A stretch of 64,000 nucleotides of DNA from positions 24,340,001-24,404,000 of the forward strand of contig JARKIP010000011.1 of NCBI GenBank assembly GCA_029990175.1. The letters run 5' to 3'. Source of the stretch: Petunia secreta (Eukaryota > Streptophyta > Magnoliopsida > Solanales > Solanaceae). Under the pieces are notes generated by a model, which was not told the DNA's origin, made no database searches, and was given only the letters and a program-made list of their open reading frames with translations. Below, one piece after another: positions 1 to 11,339 of this stretch (position 1 is the first letter of the stretch; the number at the start of each line of letters is the position of its first letter). Position numbers and translations under genes: made by a program.

Positions 1-374
1 AGCGATGAAAGTGGTCCAATTATTTTGTCCAATACGGAAACAGTACGTACACTAAGCTTCCAAGTACAACAACGTTAAACAATTAAAATTACAGTATACC
101 GGAAAAGTCCTCATGGTCGGTAAGCATGTTGACCATGAGGTGCTTATTCCCATTTATAGTATAAGGATAGAAATGGTATCGCCTAATATGTGGTATTGGT
201 TTTTGAGGTATAGCGTGTATCAAAATAGAAAGGAAAAATATAGGGAGGTTTAGGTCTCATTTCTTTTTGTTTTGTGCAAATCGTTTTACCTTTATGCGTG
301 AGTAATGAGTCAGACTTTTGCCGTGATACTTTCCTATTCGACGATTTACAAATTCGAAAATGATGTAAAGTGCC
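1..374. other. flanking sequence with no recognised gene
   Basis: AT-rich flank to the left of the Tat element. The only open frame (about 70 codons on the minus strand) runs into the LTR and has no recognisable similarity. I see no gene, tRNA or terminal repeat here. Confidence 0.6.
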
Positions 375-379
375 AAGAC

Positions 380-932
380 TTTATTGGGTAAAAATCGACT
401 CGCGATGATTCGCCTCGGTCGCGCAGTCCGATAATGACCGAGGACATGACAACAAGCTAAAGATCGACACAAGCAAGTGGGTCACCGAAGTCATACTTCA
501 AGGTAGTCACCGAAGGCAAGCCGTAAGCTAAGCTTCGGTGATGTTCACCTCGAGCGAACAGCAAGGCCTCCCCACCGAGGTCATATATATGCGCCTCGGT
601 GAGCAGCCTCGGTTCCAGCGACTCTGCAGCCCACTACTTCAGCCCACTAACTCCTTCAAATAATGCCAAGACCGTGGGCCAGAGCACAAGGGATAATGGA
701 GAACGTGGGCAAGACTCCTAAGCCTATAAATAACACTTCATTTTGTACTATAGGGATCCAGAAAGACATACTGAAACTCTGCCCAAATTTGTACTCACAA
801 TCATATATTAAAATCAAGTTATTCTTTCACATTTACATCTGTTTGTGTATTTATTTAACTTTGATACGAAGATTTGCTTATATTCGAATCCAAATTCGAT
901 TTGTTATCCTAAAACTGATTTAGGCCCATATA
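380..932 (+). repeat. 5' LTR of Tat element
   Basis: Matches 10538-11067 along its length. It begins TTTATTGGG (3' LTR: TGTATTGGG) and ends CCCATATA (3' LTR: CCCATACA), so the terminal TG and CA are each mutated here. It is preceded by the target duplication AAGAC. Relative to the 3' LTR it carries about 24 extra bases near 590-620. Confidence 0.92.
725..732 (+). promoter_or_regulatory. TATA box of Tat LTR
   Basis: TATAAATA in the 5' LTR, repeated at 10859-10866 in the 3' LTR. The position in the last 40% of the LTR fits an RNA polymerase II start for the genomic transcript. This is inferred from motif and position. Confidence 0.55.
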
Positions 933-955
933 AATTGAAGCCGTCTGTGGGGATA
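933..955 (+). other. degenerate primer binding site region of Tat element
   Basis: The bases directly after the 5' LTR include GCCGTCTGTGGGGA. This looks like a mutated version of the primer binding site common in plant Tat-type elements. I cannot assign the primer tRNA with confidence. Confidence 0.45.
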
Positions 956-1022
956 TAAGCAGAAACGCTTTGTTCCAAAGTTTCACGTCCTTTTTCGTCA
1001 AAGCTTACAGTTCAACGACGTT

Positions 1023-2342
1023 ATGGCTGATAACAGTGATAATCTTAATGAACGGGCTGGCGCTCTGTCGAGCCAACAACCTATATCACCAATGACAACC
1101 GAAGAGTTCCAAGCTTACGTTGTCAACACGTTGAGAGCTCTCCAAAATCGACAGGATGAGCAAGCCAACATCAATGCTGAGTTCCGCGCTTCGTTGGAAG
1201 CGAGGAACAGCGCTGCACCGAACGGCAACCAGCCTTCGGCTCCAGGAGGAGGCATTCCGACTTTCGTTCCTACGAGCGCGATAATAGGGGGACCTCTTAA
1301 TGGAGCCACGTCTGGGGGTTCGGGAAATGCACCGGGCACAACGCCACAATTCGGGACGATTCCCATCGTGGCTAAGACAATATCCTCGGTCGATGTTGAA
1401 AAATTGACCAGGGAAATTGAGGCTCGCATCGAGGCACGCGTGGAAAAGCGCCTCGAGGGCGTGCCGGGGTTGACAAAGGAGGAAGATAATCTTGATATTG
1501 ATCAATACAGGGAGCTGCCCTTCAAGCCCGAAGCGGCTCCAGCCCCAACCCCCAAGAACTTCAAACTCATGTTTTTGAAGAAATATGATGGGACTACCGA
1601 CCCCAGGGAACATATAAGAGAATACATGGCCATGGTAAAGAGCAACGACTTAATGACAATAGAGCTCGAGTCGATGTTCCTAAAAAGGTTTGGCGAGTCC
1701 TTGGAGAAAGGAGCTCTGCGTTGGTACATGTGCTTACCAGCGGGGTCGATTTCCACCTTCAAGGAAATGTCCAGCGCCTTCGTCAAGGAACACACCGGAG
1801 CTCAAAAGATCCTTCAAAGAAAGGAGGATATATGTGAAGTAAAACAGAAGCCCGGCGAGCCATTAAAGGAATTCCTCGAGCGCTTTCACGCCGAGCGCAT
1901 GGAATTGCCTCAGATGGATGATACCCTGGCCATCATGGTATTTGAAAAGGGAATCAATATTCGTAATTATGACGCCGCTGCCGAATTGCGAAAAGAGCTC
2001 CAACAATACCAAGTTCTGACATGGGAGGATCTACACAAGCGGACTTACTCCAGAATCAGATTAGAAGAAGCTGAATTCAAGAGCCGAGGTTATAATTATA
2101 AGAACCGAGGCGAATCATCGCACCGCGCCGAGGCGTCGCGAGGAAATGCGAAGGGAAGATACGAACCATATACCTCAACAAGGCAGCATGTTAGCCAAAG
2201 GCTGAGAAACTCCTTCGGAAATTCGTATGCAAGCCCACACATAAGCCAACGGCTCGGTGGAAAAGGTTCAACCCAACATGAACCAAAGAAATTCCACAGG
2301 CCCGGCTTCGGCCCGGAAGAAGGATCTGCCTCGGATCCCTGA
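1023..2342 (+). pseudogene. Tat gag (capsid) region, frameshifted at 3' end
   Basis: The open frame of 439 codons starts at the first ATG after the leader. It has an acidic/polar, Pro-Gly-rich N-terminal part (residues 1-150), then a Retrotrans_gag-type helical domain at about residues 180-350 (a tract around FLKRFGESLEKGALRWY through the LTWEDL segment), then a basic Arg/Ser-rich tail. Gag makes the virus-like particle in the cytoplasm. At the 3' end the sequence similarity to Tat gag continues in another frame past 2342 (PRIPDYNFN at about 2331-2357), and again in a third frame at 2419. This shows at least two indels. A zinc-finger-like motif follows at about 2455-2500 (HCEFH...YGHKTED), with the expected final Cys replaced by Phe. 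Confidence 0.82.
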
Positions 2343-2418
2343 CTACAATTTCAACATATCGACCTCGGAGCTGGTCAATGTAGTCAAAGGGACTGCCGGG
2401 GTGAGGGTGACCTAAGAT

Positions 2419-3250
2419 ATGAGAACTCCAGCAGACAAGAGAGACCACAATCTGCATTGCGAGTTCCATGCGGACTATGGCCACAAGACCGAGGATTTCA
2501 AAGCCTTGCGCCTCGAGGTGGCTCACTTGTTGAAAAAGGGAGTATTGGCCGATTTCCTTACCGGCAAAGGAAAGGACAATTTCTCCAGGAACCGAGGTGA
2601 TGGGCAACCACCTCGGGCTCCGCCCCCCGGAGAGAGTTGTGAATGTCATCACTGGGGGATCAGAGGTGAACGGTGTGAATTCCACAGCAGCCAAGAAATT
2701 CGCCAAGTTGTCGATCACCATGGAGAAAAGGACCCGAGTTGGCGGCTCGGGCAAAAAGATCGTGTTTGACGACGATGACTGTGATGGGATGATGTTCCCC
2801 CACCACGATGCCTTGGTCATCATGTTAAGAATCAACGACTTCGATATCAAGCGAGTCTTGATTGACCCCGGTAGCTCGGTCAACATAATCAGCTACGGGG
2901 CTGTTAAGAAAATGTGGCTCAAAGGGGAGGTTGTCCCCAAAGCAACAGTGCTAGCCGGTTTCAACAACTCCATAGAGAAAACCTTGGGCGAAATCACGCT
3001 CAAAACATTCGCTGAAGGAGTAAGCAAAGAAACGTTGTTTCAAGTAATGCCCGAGGACCTAGCATATAATGTGATCCTCAGAAGGCCATGGATCCACTCC
3101 ATGGAAGCTGTTCCCTCCACACTGCATCAAGTGATTAAATTCCCTACGCCTTGGGGAGTTCGATCAATCAAAGGAGAGCAGCGAGTAGCGAGGGAATGCT
3201 ACTCGGTTGCGTTGAAAAATGGAGTCGCCCCGATCGGGCCAAAGCAATAG
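2419..3250 (+). pseudogene. Tat gag C-terminus and aspartic protease, frameshifted
   Basis: Two overlapping frames (2419-2769 and 2597-3250) together hold the end of gag and the retropepsin-like protease. The protease active-site region is VLIDPGSSVNII at about 2858-2893, so the catalytic Asp and the Gly-Ser that follow are present. A later RRPWIHSM block is typical of the flap end of Tat proteases. The enzyme cleaves the Gag-Pol polyprotein. The frame stops at 3248-3250 (TAG) and again shortly after, although homology carries on in the same frame toward the RT. The switch of frame between the two ORFs is another indel. I call it non-functional. Confidence 0.8.
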
Positions 3251-3364
3251 CAACTACAGCCAGCGGTGTAGAACAGGGGGGACTCCCGAGAAGAAATTGA
3301 GAAGATCCCGGTTTGCATTCAAGAACCTCGGAAACAAAAAGCCGAGGACTCAACCATTGAGGAA

Positions 3365-5205
3365 TTGGAATCTTTATCGAAAGATTTCCCCGAAAGAAAG
3401 GTGTTTGTCGGCTCGAAGTTGGACCCAGAGTCGAAAAGAGCAATTATTGAAGTTTTGAAGTCCAACAACGACTGCTTTGCTTGGTCTCATTCAGACATGA
3501 TTGGTATCGATCCGGAGATCATGACCCATAAACTGAATGTGGACCCAAAGTTCACCCCGGTAAAACAAAAGAATAGACCTCATGCTGGGGTTAAAAAGAA
3601 AGCAATCGAAAATGAAACCACAAAGTTGCAAGAAAATGGTTTCATAAGAGAAGTAAAATACCCCGAATGGCTGGCCAATGTGGTAGTCGTACCAAAGAAG
3701 AATGGCAAGTGGAGAATGTGTGTAGACTATACCGACCTGAACAAAGCTTGCCCCAAAGAATCCTACCCATTGCTACAAATTGATAGGTTAATAGACTCCA
3801 TGGCTGGACACAAACTATTAACCTTCTTGGATGCCTATTCGGGCTATAATCAGATCCTCATGGATCCGAAGGACGAAGAGAAGACCTCGTTCATCACTGA
3901 CCGAGGCACTTTCTGCTATAAGGTGATGCCCTTCGGTCTGAAAAACTCCGGGGCGACTTACCAAAGGTTGGTATGTCGCATGTTCAAGGAGTATATTGGA
4001 AAATCTATGCAGGTCTACATAGATGATATGCTCATCAAATCGATCCGAATGGAGGATCATTTGAATAATCTGAGGGAAGCTTTTGCTGTTTTGAGGCAAT
4101 ACGGCATGAAATTGAACCCTGAGAAGTGCGCCTTCGACATTGGATCAGGCAAATTATTGGGATTCATTGTCTCTGAACGGGGGATCGAAGCTAACCCAGA
4201 TAAAATCAAAGCTATCGAAGAGATCCCGAGGAGCTGACCGGGGTGAAAGAAGTTCAACGCTTAACTGGCCGAGTCGCCGCCTTGAGTCGATTTATCGCAA
4301 GGTCTTCGGAGCGATGCCACAAATTCTTCTCCGTTTTGAGAAAAAATAATCACTTCGAATGGACGCCGGAGTGCAAACAAGCGTTGAAAGATTTGAAACG
4401 ATACTTGGCTAATGCGCCGTTGCTCGCCAAGCCAAAAGAAGGTGAAACATTGCTGGTCTACTTGGCTGTGTCCGAGGTATCAGTCAGCGCTGTGCTGGTT
4501 CGGGAAGAAGATGGCAAGCAACAGCCCATCTACTATGTAAGCAAGACACTCCTCGACGCTGAGACCAGGTACCCACACTTGGAGAAATTAGCACTTGCTT
4601 TACTTGTTACTGCTCGAAAACTACGACCCTATTTCCAATGTCACCCAATAGCGGTAGTTTCAACCTTCCCCTTAAGGAGTATATTGCATAAACCTGAGTT
4701 ATCGGGGAGGCGGTCAAAGTGGGCGGTAGAGTTGAGCGAATACGACATCACCTATCAACCTCGAACAACCATTAAATCTCAGGTCCTGGCTGACTTCGTG
4801 GCTGACTTTAGTGTTGGAATTATGCCCGAGGCGGAAAAGGAAAACTCCATGTCGAAGGGAACCATTTTGGGGCTATGGATACTTCATACCGATGGGGCAA
4901 CTAATTCCAAAGGTTCGGGTCTAGGCATAGTCTTGAGAGCACCTACCGGGGAGAAGATCAGACACTCGATTCGGTTCAAAAAAGTAACCAACAACGAGGC
5001 CGAGTACGAGGCGGCTTTGGCGGGCTTGGAGTTGGAAAAAGAGATGGGGGTGGAAAGGATCGAACTAAGGTGTGATTCGCAACTGGTGGTGAACCAGGTC
5101 CTCGATGACTATACGGCTCGGGAGCCCAGAATGCAACTATATTTAGACCGGGCACAGAGAATCTTGGCCCAGTTCCAAGAGTGGCGAGTTAAACAAGTGC
5201 CTTAG
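3365..5205 (+). pseudogene. Tat pol: reverse transcriptase and two RNase H domains
   Basis: The first frame (3365-4237) holds the RT fingers and palm, with FLDAYSGYNQ and the catalytic YIDDM box at about 4015-4032, both Asp retained. A 1-bp indel near 4224 moves the frame to 4243-5205. This second part has the RT thumb, the ordinary RNase H of Ty3/gypsy (YYVSKTL at about 4530), and then a second RNase H starting WILHTDGATNSKG at about 4876 with NNEAEYEA and CDSQLVV blocks. That extra domain is the archaeal-type RNase H known from Tat elements. The frame ends at an in-frame TAG (5203-5205) before integrase. RT and RNase H would copy element RNA to DNA, but here the polyprotein cannot be made whole. 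Confidence 0.88.
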
Positions 5206-6587
5206 GAAGAAAACACCGAGGCTGATGCCTTGGCCAATCTAGGTTCGGCGGTTGACGAAGCCCACTCGGGGACTGATTCAGTGGTTTGGTTGTTGTCCGC
5301 GCAAATGAGAGAGATGAAGTTGCAGGTCAATTCGGTGGACAACAGGTGGGATTGGCGAAGTAAGTTTATCTCTTACTTCGACTCGGGGACTGTCCCCCAA
5401 GATAAAAGGGAGGCAAAAAAGTTAAGGACCCTAGCAGCCTCGTATCACTTAATCGAGGGTAATCTATACAAGAGGTTATATTGCGGCCCGATGGCCAAGT
5501 GTTTGGGTCCCGATGAGGCCAGGTATGTGATGGCTGAAATACACGAAGGCGAGTGTGGCAATCACTCGGGAGGGAAATCTTTGGTGCGCAAGATATTAAG
5601 AGCTGGGTATTATTGGCCCATTGTCAGTGCCGATGCAAAGGCCTTTGTGCAGAAATGTGATAAATGCCAATGCCATGGACGGATGATCCACCAGCAGGCC
5701 GAGCCTCTACATTTAGTAGTATCACCATGGCCCTTCATGAAGTGGGGGATGGACATTGTTGGACCATTGCCAAAGGGAAAAGGTGGTGTTCGCTTTATTC
5801 TAGTGCTGACTGATTACTTCACGAAATGGGTGGAAGCAGGGGCTCTCACCGAGGTAAAGCAAAAACAAGTAATCGATTTCATCAAGAAGAACATCATCTA
5901 CAGGTTCGGTGTCCCGAGGGAGATTGCCTGCCACAATGGCAAACAATTCATGGGGGCAGCCATCACTGATTTCTTCAAACAATGGGGTATCAAGAGAATT
6001 GCTTCGACTCCTTACCACCCAAGTGCCAATGGTCAAGCTGAGTCTTCAAATAGAATCATAATCGAAAATCTCAAGAAAAGGCTTGATGAGAGAAAGGTCC
6101 TTGGCTCGAGGAGCTGCCTGGGGTGTTATGGGCTATGCGGACAACGGAGAAGAACAGCACTGGCGAGACTCCTTTTTCACTTGCTTATGGTATGGATTCC
6201 CTCATCCCCGTGGAAGTGGGCGAACCAAGCCTTCGGTACGCCCACACCACCGAGGATGCAAATCAACAGGCGATGCGCATAGAATTGAATCTGCTTGAGG
6301 AGAAAAGGGAACTTGTTTTGGTTCGGCTAGTCGCCCAGAAAAGGCAGATCGAAGCGTACCTCAACAGGAAAGCCAAATTCAGAGACTTCAAAGTTGGCGA
6401 CTATATGTTAAAGGCCACAAATCAGTCAACAAAGGAAGACAACGGAGGGAAGCTTGTTGCAAATTGGGAAGGACCATACAAAATCAAAGCAATCGTCGGG
6501 AAAGGATCGTATCAAATTGAGAGCTTACAAGGCGAGCCCGAACCCCTGAATTGGAACATTTCCAATCTAAAGCAGTACTACTTCTAA
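5206..6587 (+). pseudogene. Tat integrase, catalytic Asp lost and frameshifted
   Basis: This continues in frame from the RNase H after the TAG. The N-terminal zinc domain has two His (HEGECGNH, about 5543) and a CDKC pair (about 5656). The catalytic core has the first Asp (MDIVGP, about 5750) and the Glu (GQAESSN, about 6033). The second catalytic residue is His: the block reads IACHNGKQF at about 5922-5948, where Ty3/gypsy integrases have CDNG. A frameshift near 6095-6110 moves the C-terminal part to 6123-6587, ending in LNWNISNLKQYYF. Integrase would join element DNA to the chromosome. Loss of an Asp of the DD35E triad alone should abolish this. Confidence 0.87.
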
Positions 6588-7296
6588 TCGAGGTAAATGC
6601 CTTTTTAATCTCTTTAAAATTCGCCCATAGCCCCGAGCCGAATACCGCTCCAATGGCCTCGATCGAAATGTACTAACTTGCCCCTCGTTCCATTTTTGCT
6701 CGACCTTTTTAGGAAGCGAACCGAACGAATTCCAGTGCTCGGATCTTCATCAAAGATTCACAGCCGAACACTGGGGGGAGTAAGAAGCGAGAGTTGATAC
6801 CGAGGTCGACATAGAGCCTCCCAACCGAAGCTTATCTATCCGACAACCGGGGACTGATGCCCGGGGAATAGATTTAGTACATTGTAATCTCGCCCGGCAG
6901 CGGCATATTGTCAATTTGTTTTTTACCCGAGGCTCGCTTCGACTTGGTCCCATGTAAAAGCCGATTTCTGGCTCGTTAATATCAATGAAATAATTTTGAT
7001 CCCATATTTATTTGTCTTTACGAATCTTGCACTCCGAAGCTGTACTTTAAATGCATCAACTCGAGGACGAGACGTCGTTCTAAGTTTGCATCGATTAAAA
7101 TTCAATCAAGTCTTGCAAGTGAATTATTTATTTACTATTAGGTGTTCGGTACATGCAAAAACCAACACTTAAAGATGAAAAACATGAGAACCTTTCATTA
7201 AAAAATCCCGAAGGCTAAAAACATTTACATCAAAAGACCCAAAGGTCCAAAAGTTATGCATAAACGCCCGAAGAATTACAAAATACTATCAGAAGT
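6588..7296. other. Tat element spacer between pol and antisense gene
   Basis: About 700 bp with many CCGAGG-type motifs and no convincing ORF. It separates the sense pol stop (6587) from the predicted end of the antisense gene (7297), so the two transcription units converge here. Confidence 0.55.
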
Positions 7297-10152
7297 CTAA
7301 GCCTCAGGAGAATCACCTCCATCCTCGGAGCCCCCCTCGGCATCTTCGTCATCCTCTTCATCATCATCGCCGCTCGAGGCTTCACTTGATGGAAGTTCAT
7401 CAATGATCGCTTGAGCATCCGCCGATTTCACCTCGGCCTTTGCAATCTCCTCATCCAAGTTGAGCTTCCCGGCGCGACACCGTTTGAGCAGCCTTAGCCG
7501 AGATTTAATAATGGCCCATCATTTGTCCTGCTCGGCTCTCTTAACCTTTATTGCAGCCCTACTCTTACGATCAGCGATCTCATCCTGAAGGGCTTAAACC
7601 TCGGCTTCTTTAGCTAAAAGTTTGGAGTTTTCACCTTCCAGCTTTTTGATATGAAGCATATGCCTCTTCAGCTGTTCATGATGGTTCTTGGCCATCTCCA
7701 CGATTTCAGCCTTTGCTTGGGTCAGCTCGGCACTCAATTTTACAACTTCGGCCTCGAGCGCTCAGCTTGAAAACCATCACCGAGGGCTTTGATTTTCGCC
7801 TCAGAAGCTGCCTCGACCTCATGCAGATCGGACTGGGACTTGGACAAATCAGCTTTCAATGTAGCTATTTATGCATTAAAGCTGTCTCTTTGCCTGTCCC
7901 ACATACGAGCAACATGCCGGACCTCTTCATCTCTCGAGGATTCAACCTCGATAGCCCTCAGTGACAAATGAAGCTCTGAACAAAGAGTAATCAGAAAACC
8001 GAAGTCAGCTATGAACCGAAGGTGAAGATGGAAGGAAATTTTAAGGCAAAACTCAAGAGCAGTGAAACTTACTGTGATAGCATTGGCAGCAATGGTATTA
8101 TATAGTTGGCCTCGGGAGAATTCTTGCACGACCTTATCTTCCTCCGGGCCCAGCAAAGGTGTGAGGCTCAAGATGTCGGCACGGTTGCAGGCCAATAAAT
8201 TTGAGGAAGTCGGCACCTCAAGTCTCCGATAAGACCCCACCGAGGACGAAATCCTCGCGGGTTTGGATTGCGCCCCAACCGCACTAGTGTCAGCCCTTTC
8301 TTCAATCGTAGCAGCGCCTGCCTCCATAACCTTTGCCTTACCTTTAATCTTGGCAGCTGCCACCTCGGATTCATGCTCCTGGTCTTCGAGGTCGACGAAC
8401 TCAACCTTTCTACGGGCCAAACCTTCGACAACTGTGTCATCGGGCTCATCGATCAATCTTCGACGCCCTTCAACCGCTACCTCGGGTCGGGGAGGAACCT
8501 CCACCTCGGTACGAGGGGCCATTGAACCGGAGGGATTCTTTGAAACTGCCCTCTTCCTCTTCACGCCTACAATAGTGGAAGAAATTGAAGCAAGGAAGTA
8601 AAAGGAACGATAACCGATGAGTTGACTGAAGATAAATATTACCTTTGGAGGATCCTTGGCCGGGAGCCCCTTTTGAAGCTTTTGAAGACTTTGAAGCCTT
8701 CGACTCTTTCAATCCCTTCAATTCTCCCGCCACCGAAGCCAGGTTGTCATCTGACTCGGTTTCCTCTCCATCCTTCTTCTTCTTCTTTTTTCTTCTTCTT
8801 TTTGTTCTTCTTTGTATTAACGGCACGTTTTGGAAAACCTAATCCCGAAGGGAGAGAAGTCAGCAAAATAGGGCCAAAACCCCAAAGCGATATATTAAGT
8901 GAAAAGCACGAAAGAACATACCATGCCGTTTACATTGCCAACCGAAGTCGGCGGCCATCTTCATCCATGTCCTTTCGGGGTGTTTACGAGCCCCGGTCAT
9001 CGTCTTCACCCATTCAGTCAACCCCACGGGGGGAATGATATCAACCTTGTTGTCTAAGAAATATCAGAGAAGCGTGGTTAGCAAATATGAATAATCACCA
9101 AGGGACGAAGCACAAACGAAGGGATACTTACGTGTGTTGTTCCACCGCTCGGGAAAATCAGGTTCGGCGGACAGAACGCTGGTCTCCAGCAAGACGTAGC
9201 GATCACTCCAGCCTCGGTCCCCGTGGTCTTCGCTCTTATGAAGAAGAGCGAACTTGCCTCGGTTGTTTAAAGCCACGACCCCGGCCTTGTGGAAATAAGG
9301 GTAGTAAAGTGAAATAAGATGCTGAAAAGTGAAGTTCACCCTGGCCTTCTTGCTCAGCCAATCCATGCACTGGACGACCCTCCAAACGCCGGGGCCTAGT
9401 TGGGCCAAACACAAGTTGTAGGCCCGGCAGAAGTCATCAATGACCTTGTGCACTGGAAGAGAGAAGCCGAGGGTGAAAGGGTAGGTATAAGCGAAAGAAA
9501 GTCCCTCGATATGGTGACAAACTCTGCTCGTCGGGTCAGGTATAATCACTTTCACCTCGGGCTCAAATTTGCATTTCCTCCGAACCTGCTCAATGTGAGC
9601 CTACGTTATGCGGGTCGGTGTCGTGTTTACTGGAATATTTCTATTCTTCTCTTCCTGATCTGCTGATTGAACCTGAAGCTTGAGGTCCTTGCTGTTGTCG
9701 AAATGAGAAGGGATTATTTGGTGAGGCTCGAGCTCTTGCTCGAGGGGAATCACCGGGCCTGAAGATCCCACCTCGGTGATGTGTCCGCCCTCTGCCTCGC
9801 CCACGGCATCGTCGCCCTCGGCATCATCGCCTTCATCATCACCTCCATCATCACCATCTCTGTGGATGACGTCGCTGACACCACCTACCATGACGTTATC
9901 GAGCATGACGTCATCCTCCTCTCCCATATCAGCGCCTTCCGCCTCCACCGCCAGATCACGCCTGGCCCTCGCCTTACGGCGCATAGGGCCCCTAGCACTA
10001 GAGGTCACCTCTCCACCTCCTTCCGCCTCTATCACTTGTAGTGCCGGCACGGTTGTGATAAACTCAGCACTAGAAATGATGGCGGCGTACTGGGCGATCT
10101 TCGCCCTTTCGCCGGAATCGCTCGAGTCTTGCCTAGATTGAGTGGTAGACAT
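7297..10152 (-). pseudogene. antisense multi-exon gene of Tat element (aORF)
   Basis: The predicted start is the ATG at 10152-10150. My exon model on the minus strand is 10152-9132, 9053-8922, 8838-8643, 8566-8073 and 7975-7297, each with GT/AG borders. Exon 1 has an acidic linker and then a conserved region (GFSLPVHKVIDDF, RWNNT) that resembles the plant family named putative gypsy-type transposon (Transposase_28). The middle is Lys/Ser-rich with an AAG run. The last exon is a coiled coil with an acidic tail ending SPEA. There are in-frame stops at 9601-9603 (TAG) and after SFNA near 7873, and the frame breaks in the AAG run, so this copy is dead. The function of such antisense genes is unknown. 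The joins exon 1-2, 2-3 and 3-4 are phase-consistent; the last join is not. Confidence 0.72.
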
Positions 10153-10179
10153 AGTTGCAATCTGAAGTTGTAGTCTCAC

Positions 10180-10514
10180 AAAGATGGAGAATTCGCCAAT
10201 GAAAATATGGAAGTTTTTGCTTTCTCTCTTAACACTATAGCTTACAAGAAATTAAAGGTGAGAACGAGAAGCCAATGGGGAAGTATTTATAGGTTTGGAA
10301 AAAGCAACTGGCAAGGTGTCATCATTGTAAAGTTGGGAGAAACCAAGGAATACGGCGCGACCGTTCGAAAAGCCAACGAGCGGGTGACACGTGTCATTGA
10401 GAAGTGACATGAAGAGACGCGAACCGTTGACAAAAATTTGTAACGCTTGGATAAGATTAAGCCACGTCGCTTTCCCGCGGAATTTCACTCCACTCCTCGG
10501 TAACCTCGGTAAGT
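10180..10514. other. spacer upstream of antisense gene, before 3' LTR
   Basis: About 330 bp that would serve as the promoter and leader of the antisense gene and as the 3' untranslated part of the sense transcript. It has no ORF of note. Confidence 0.45.
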
Positions 10515-10518
10515 AACT

Positions 10519-10537
10519 GAGGAGTGGGGGGACTATC
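10519..10537 (+). other. polypurine tract of Tat element
   Basis: The purine-rich run GAGGAGTGGGGGGA lies 4-18 bases before the 3' LTR start TGTATTGGG. It would prime plus-strand synthesis. Sequence and position agree. Confidence 0.75.
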
Positions 10538-11067
10538 TGTATTGGGTAAAAATCGACTCGCGATGATTCGCTTCGGTCGCGCTGTCCGATAATGACCGAG
10601 GACTTGACAACAAGCCAAAGATCGACACAAGCAAGTGGGTCACCGAAGTCATACTTCAAGGTAGTCACCGAAGGCAAACCGTAAGCTAAGCTTGGGTGAT
10701 GTTCACCTCGAGCGAACGGCAAGGCCTCCCCACCGAGGTCATATATATGTTCCTCGGTTTCAGCCCACTACTTCAGCCCACTAACTCCTTCAAATAATGC
10801 CAAGATCGTGGGCCAGAGCACAAGGGATAGTGGAGAACGTGGGCAAGGCTCCTAAGCCTATAAATAGCACTTCATTTTGTACTATAGGGATCCAGAAAGA
10901 CATACTGAAACTCTGCCCAAATTTGTACTCACAATCATATATTGAAATCAAGTTATTCTTTCGCATTTACATCTATTTTGTGTGTTTATTTAACTTTGAT
11001 ACGAAGATTTGATTATATTCGAATCAAAATTCGATTTGTTATCCTAAAACTGATTTAGGCCCATACA
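10538..11067 (+). repeat. 3' LTR of Tat element
   Basis: 530 bp, TGTATTGGG...CCCATACA, with intact TG/CA ends, followed by the target duplication AAGAC (11068-11072). It aligns with 380-932 apart from scattered substitutions and one indel of about 24 bp. Confidence 0.93.
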
Positions 11068-11339
11068 AAGACATATTTGTGAATTTCTTAGTGAGATAAT
11101 GGATATAAGAACGTGAAATCCCAAATATAGAGTAGTTGTACTAAATTAGACAATTTTCTCTTGATTAATATAAGGGACCGATGTGGTGGTATACAGGAAA
11201 AGGTGCTCGTGTAATTTTAATACATGATTGACACAATCATACCGTTGGGATGTACCAAATGTGGTAAAAGAAAACGAAGAAAAAGGAATGAAGAGGGTCG
11301 TGCGTGCAGTTGTCAGAACTAAAAGCTCGGAGCCCATCT

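Larger units (their letters stand above)
380..11067 (+). mobile_element. Ty3/gypsy LTR retrotransposon, Tat lineage, decayed
   Basis: Complete element of about 10.7 kb bounded by two LTRs (380-932 and 10538-11067) and a perfect 5-bp target duplication AAGAC (375-379 and 11068-11072). The order is LTR, gag, protease, RT, RNase H, a second RNase H, integrase, then about 4 kb with an antisense gene, then LTR. The order PR-RT-RH-IN is that of Ty3/gypsy. The second RNase H and the antisense gene between pol and the 3' LTR are known hallmarks of the Tat lineage (Grande, Retand, Ogre relatives). Several frameshifts and stops break gag-pol, so this copy cannot be autonomous. The two LTRs differ by several substitutions and by an indel of about 24 bp near 590-620, so it is clearly older than the Athila copy in this window. 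Confidence 0.93.

Noticed and set aside
1086..1613. 175-codon minus-strand ORF opposite Tat gag
   Set aside because: It is a shadow of the gag frame; no domain and no supporting context, unlike the antisense gene at 7297-10152.
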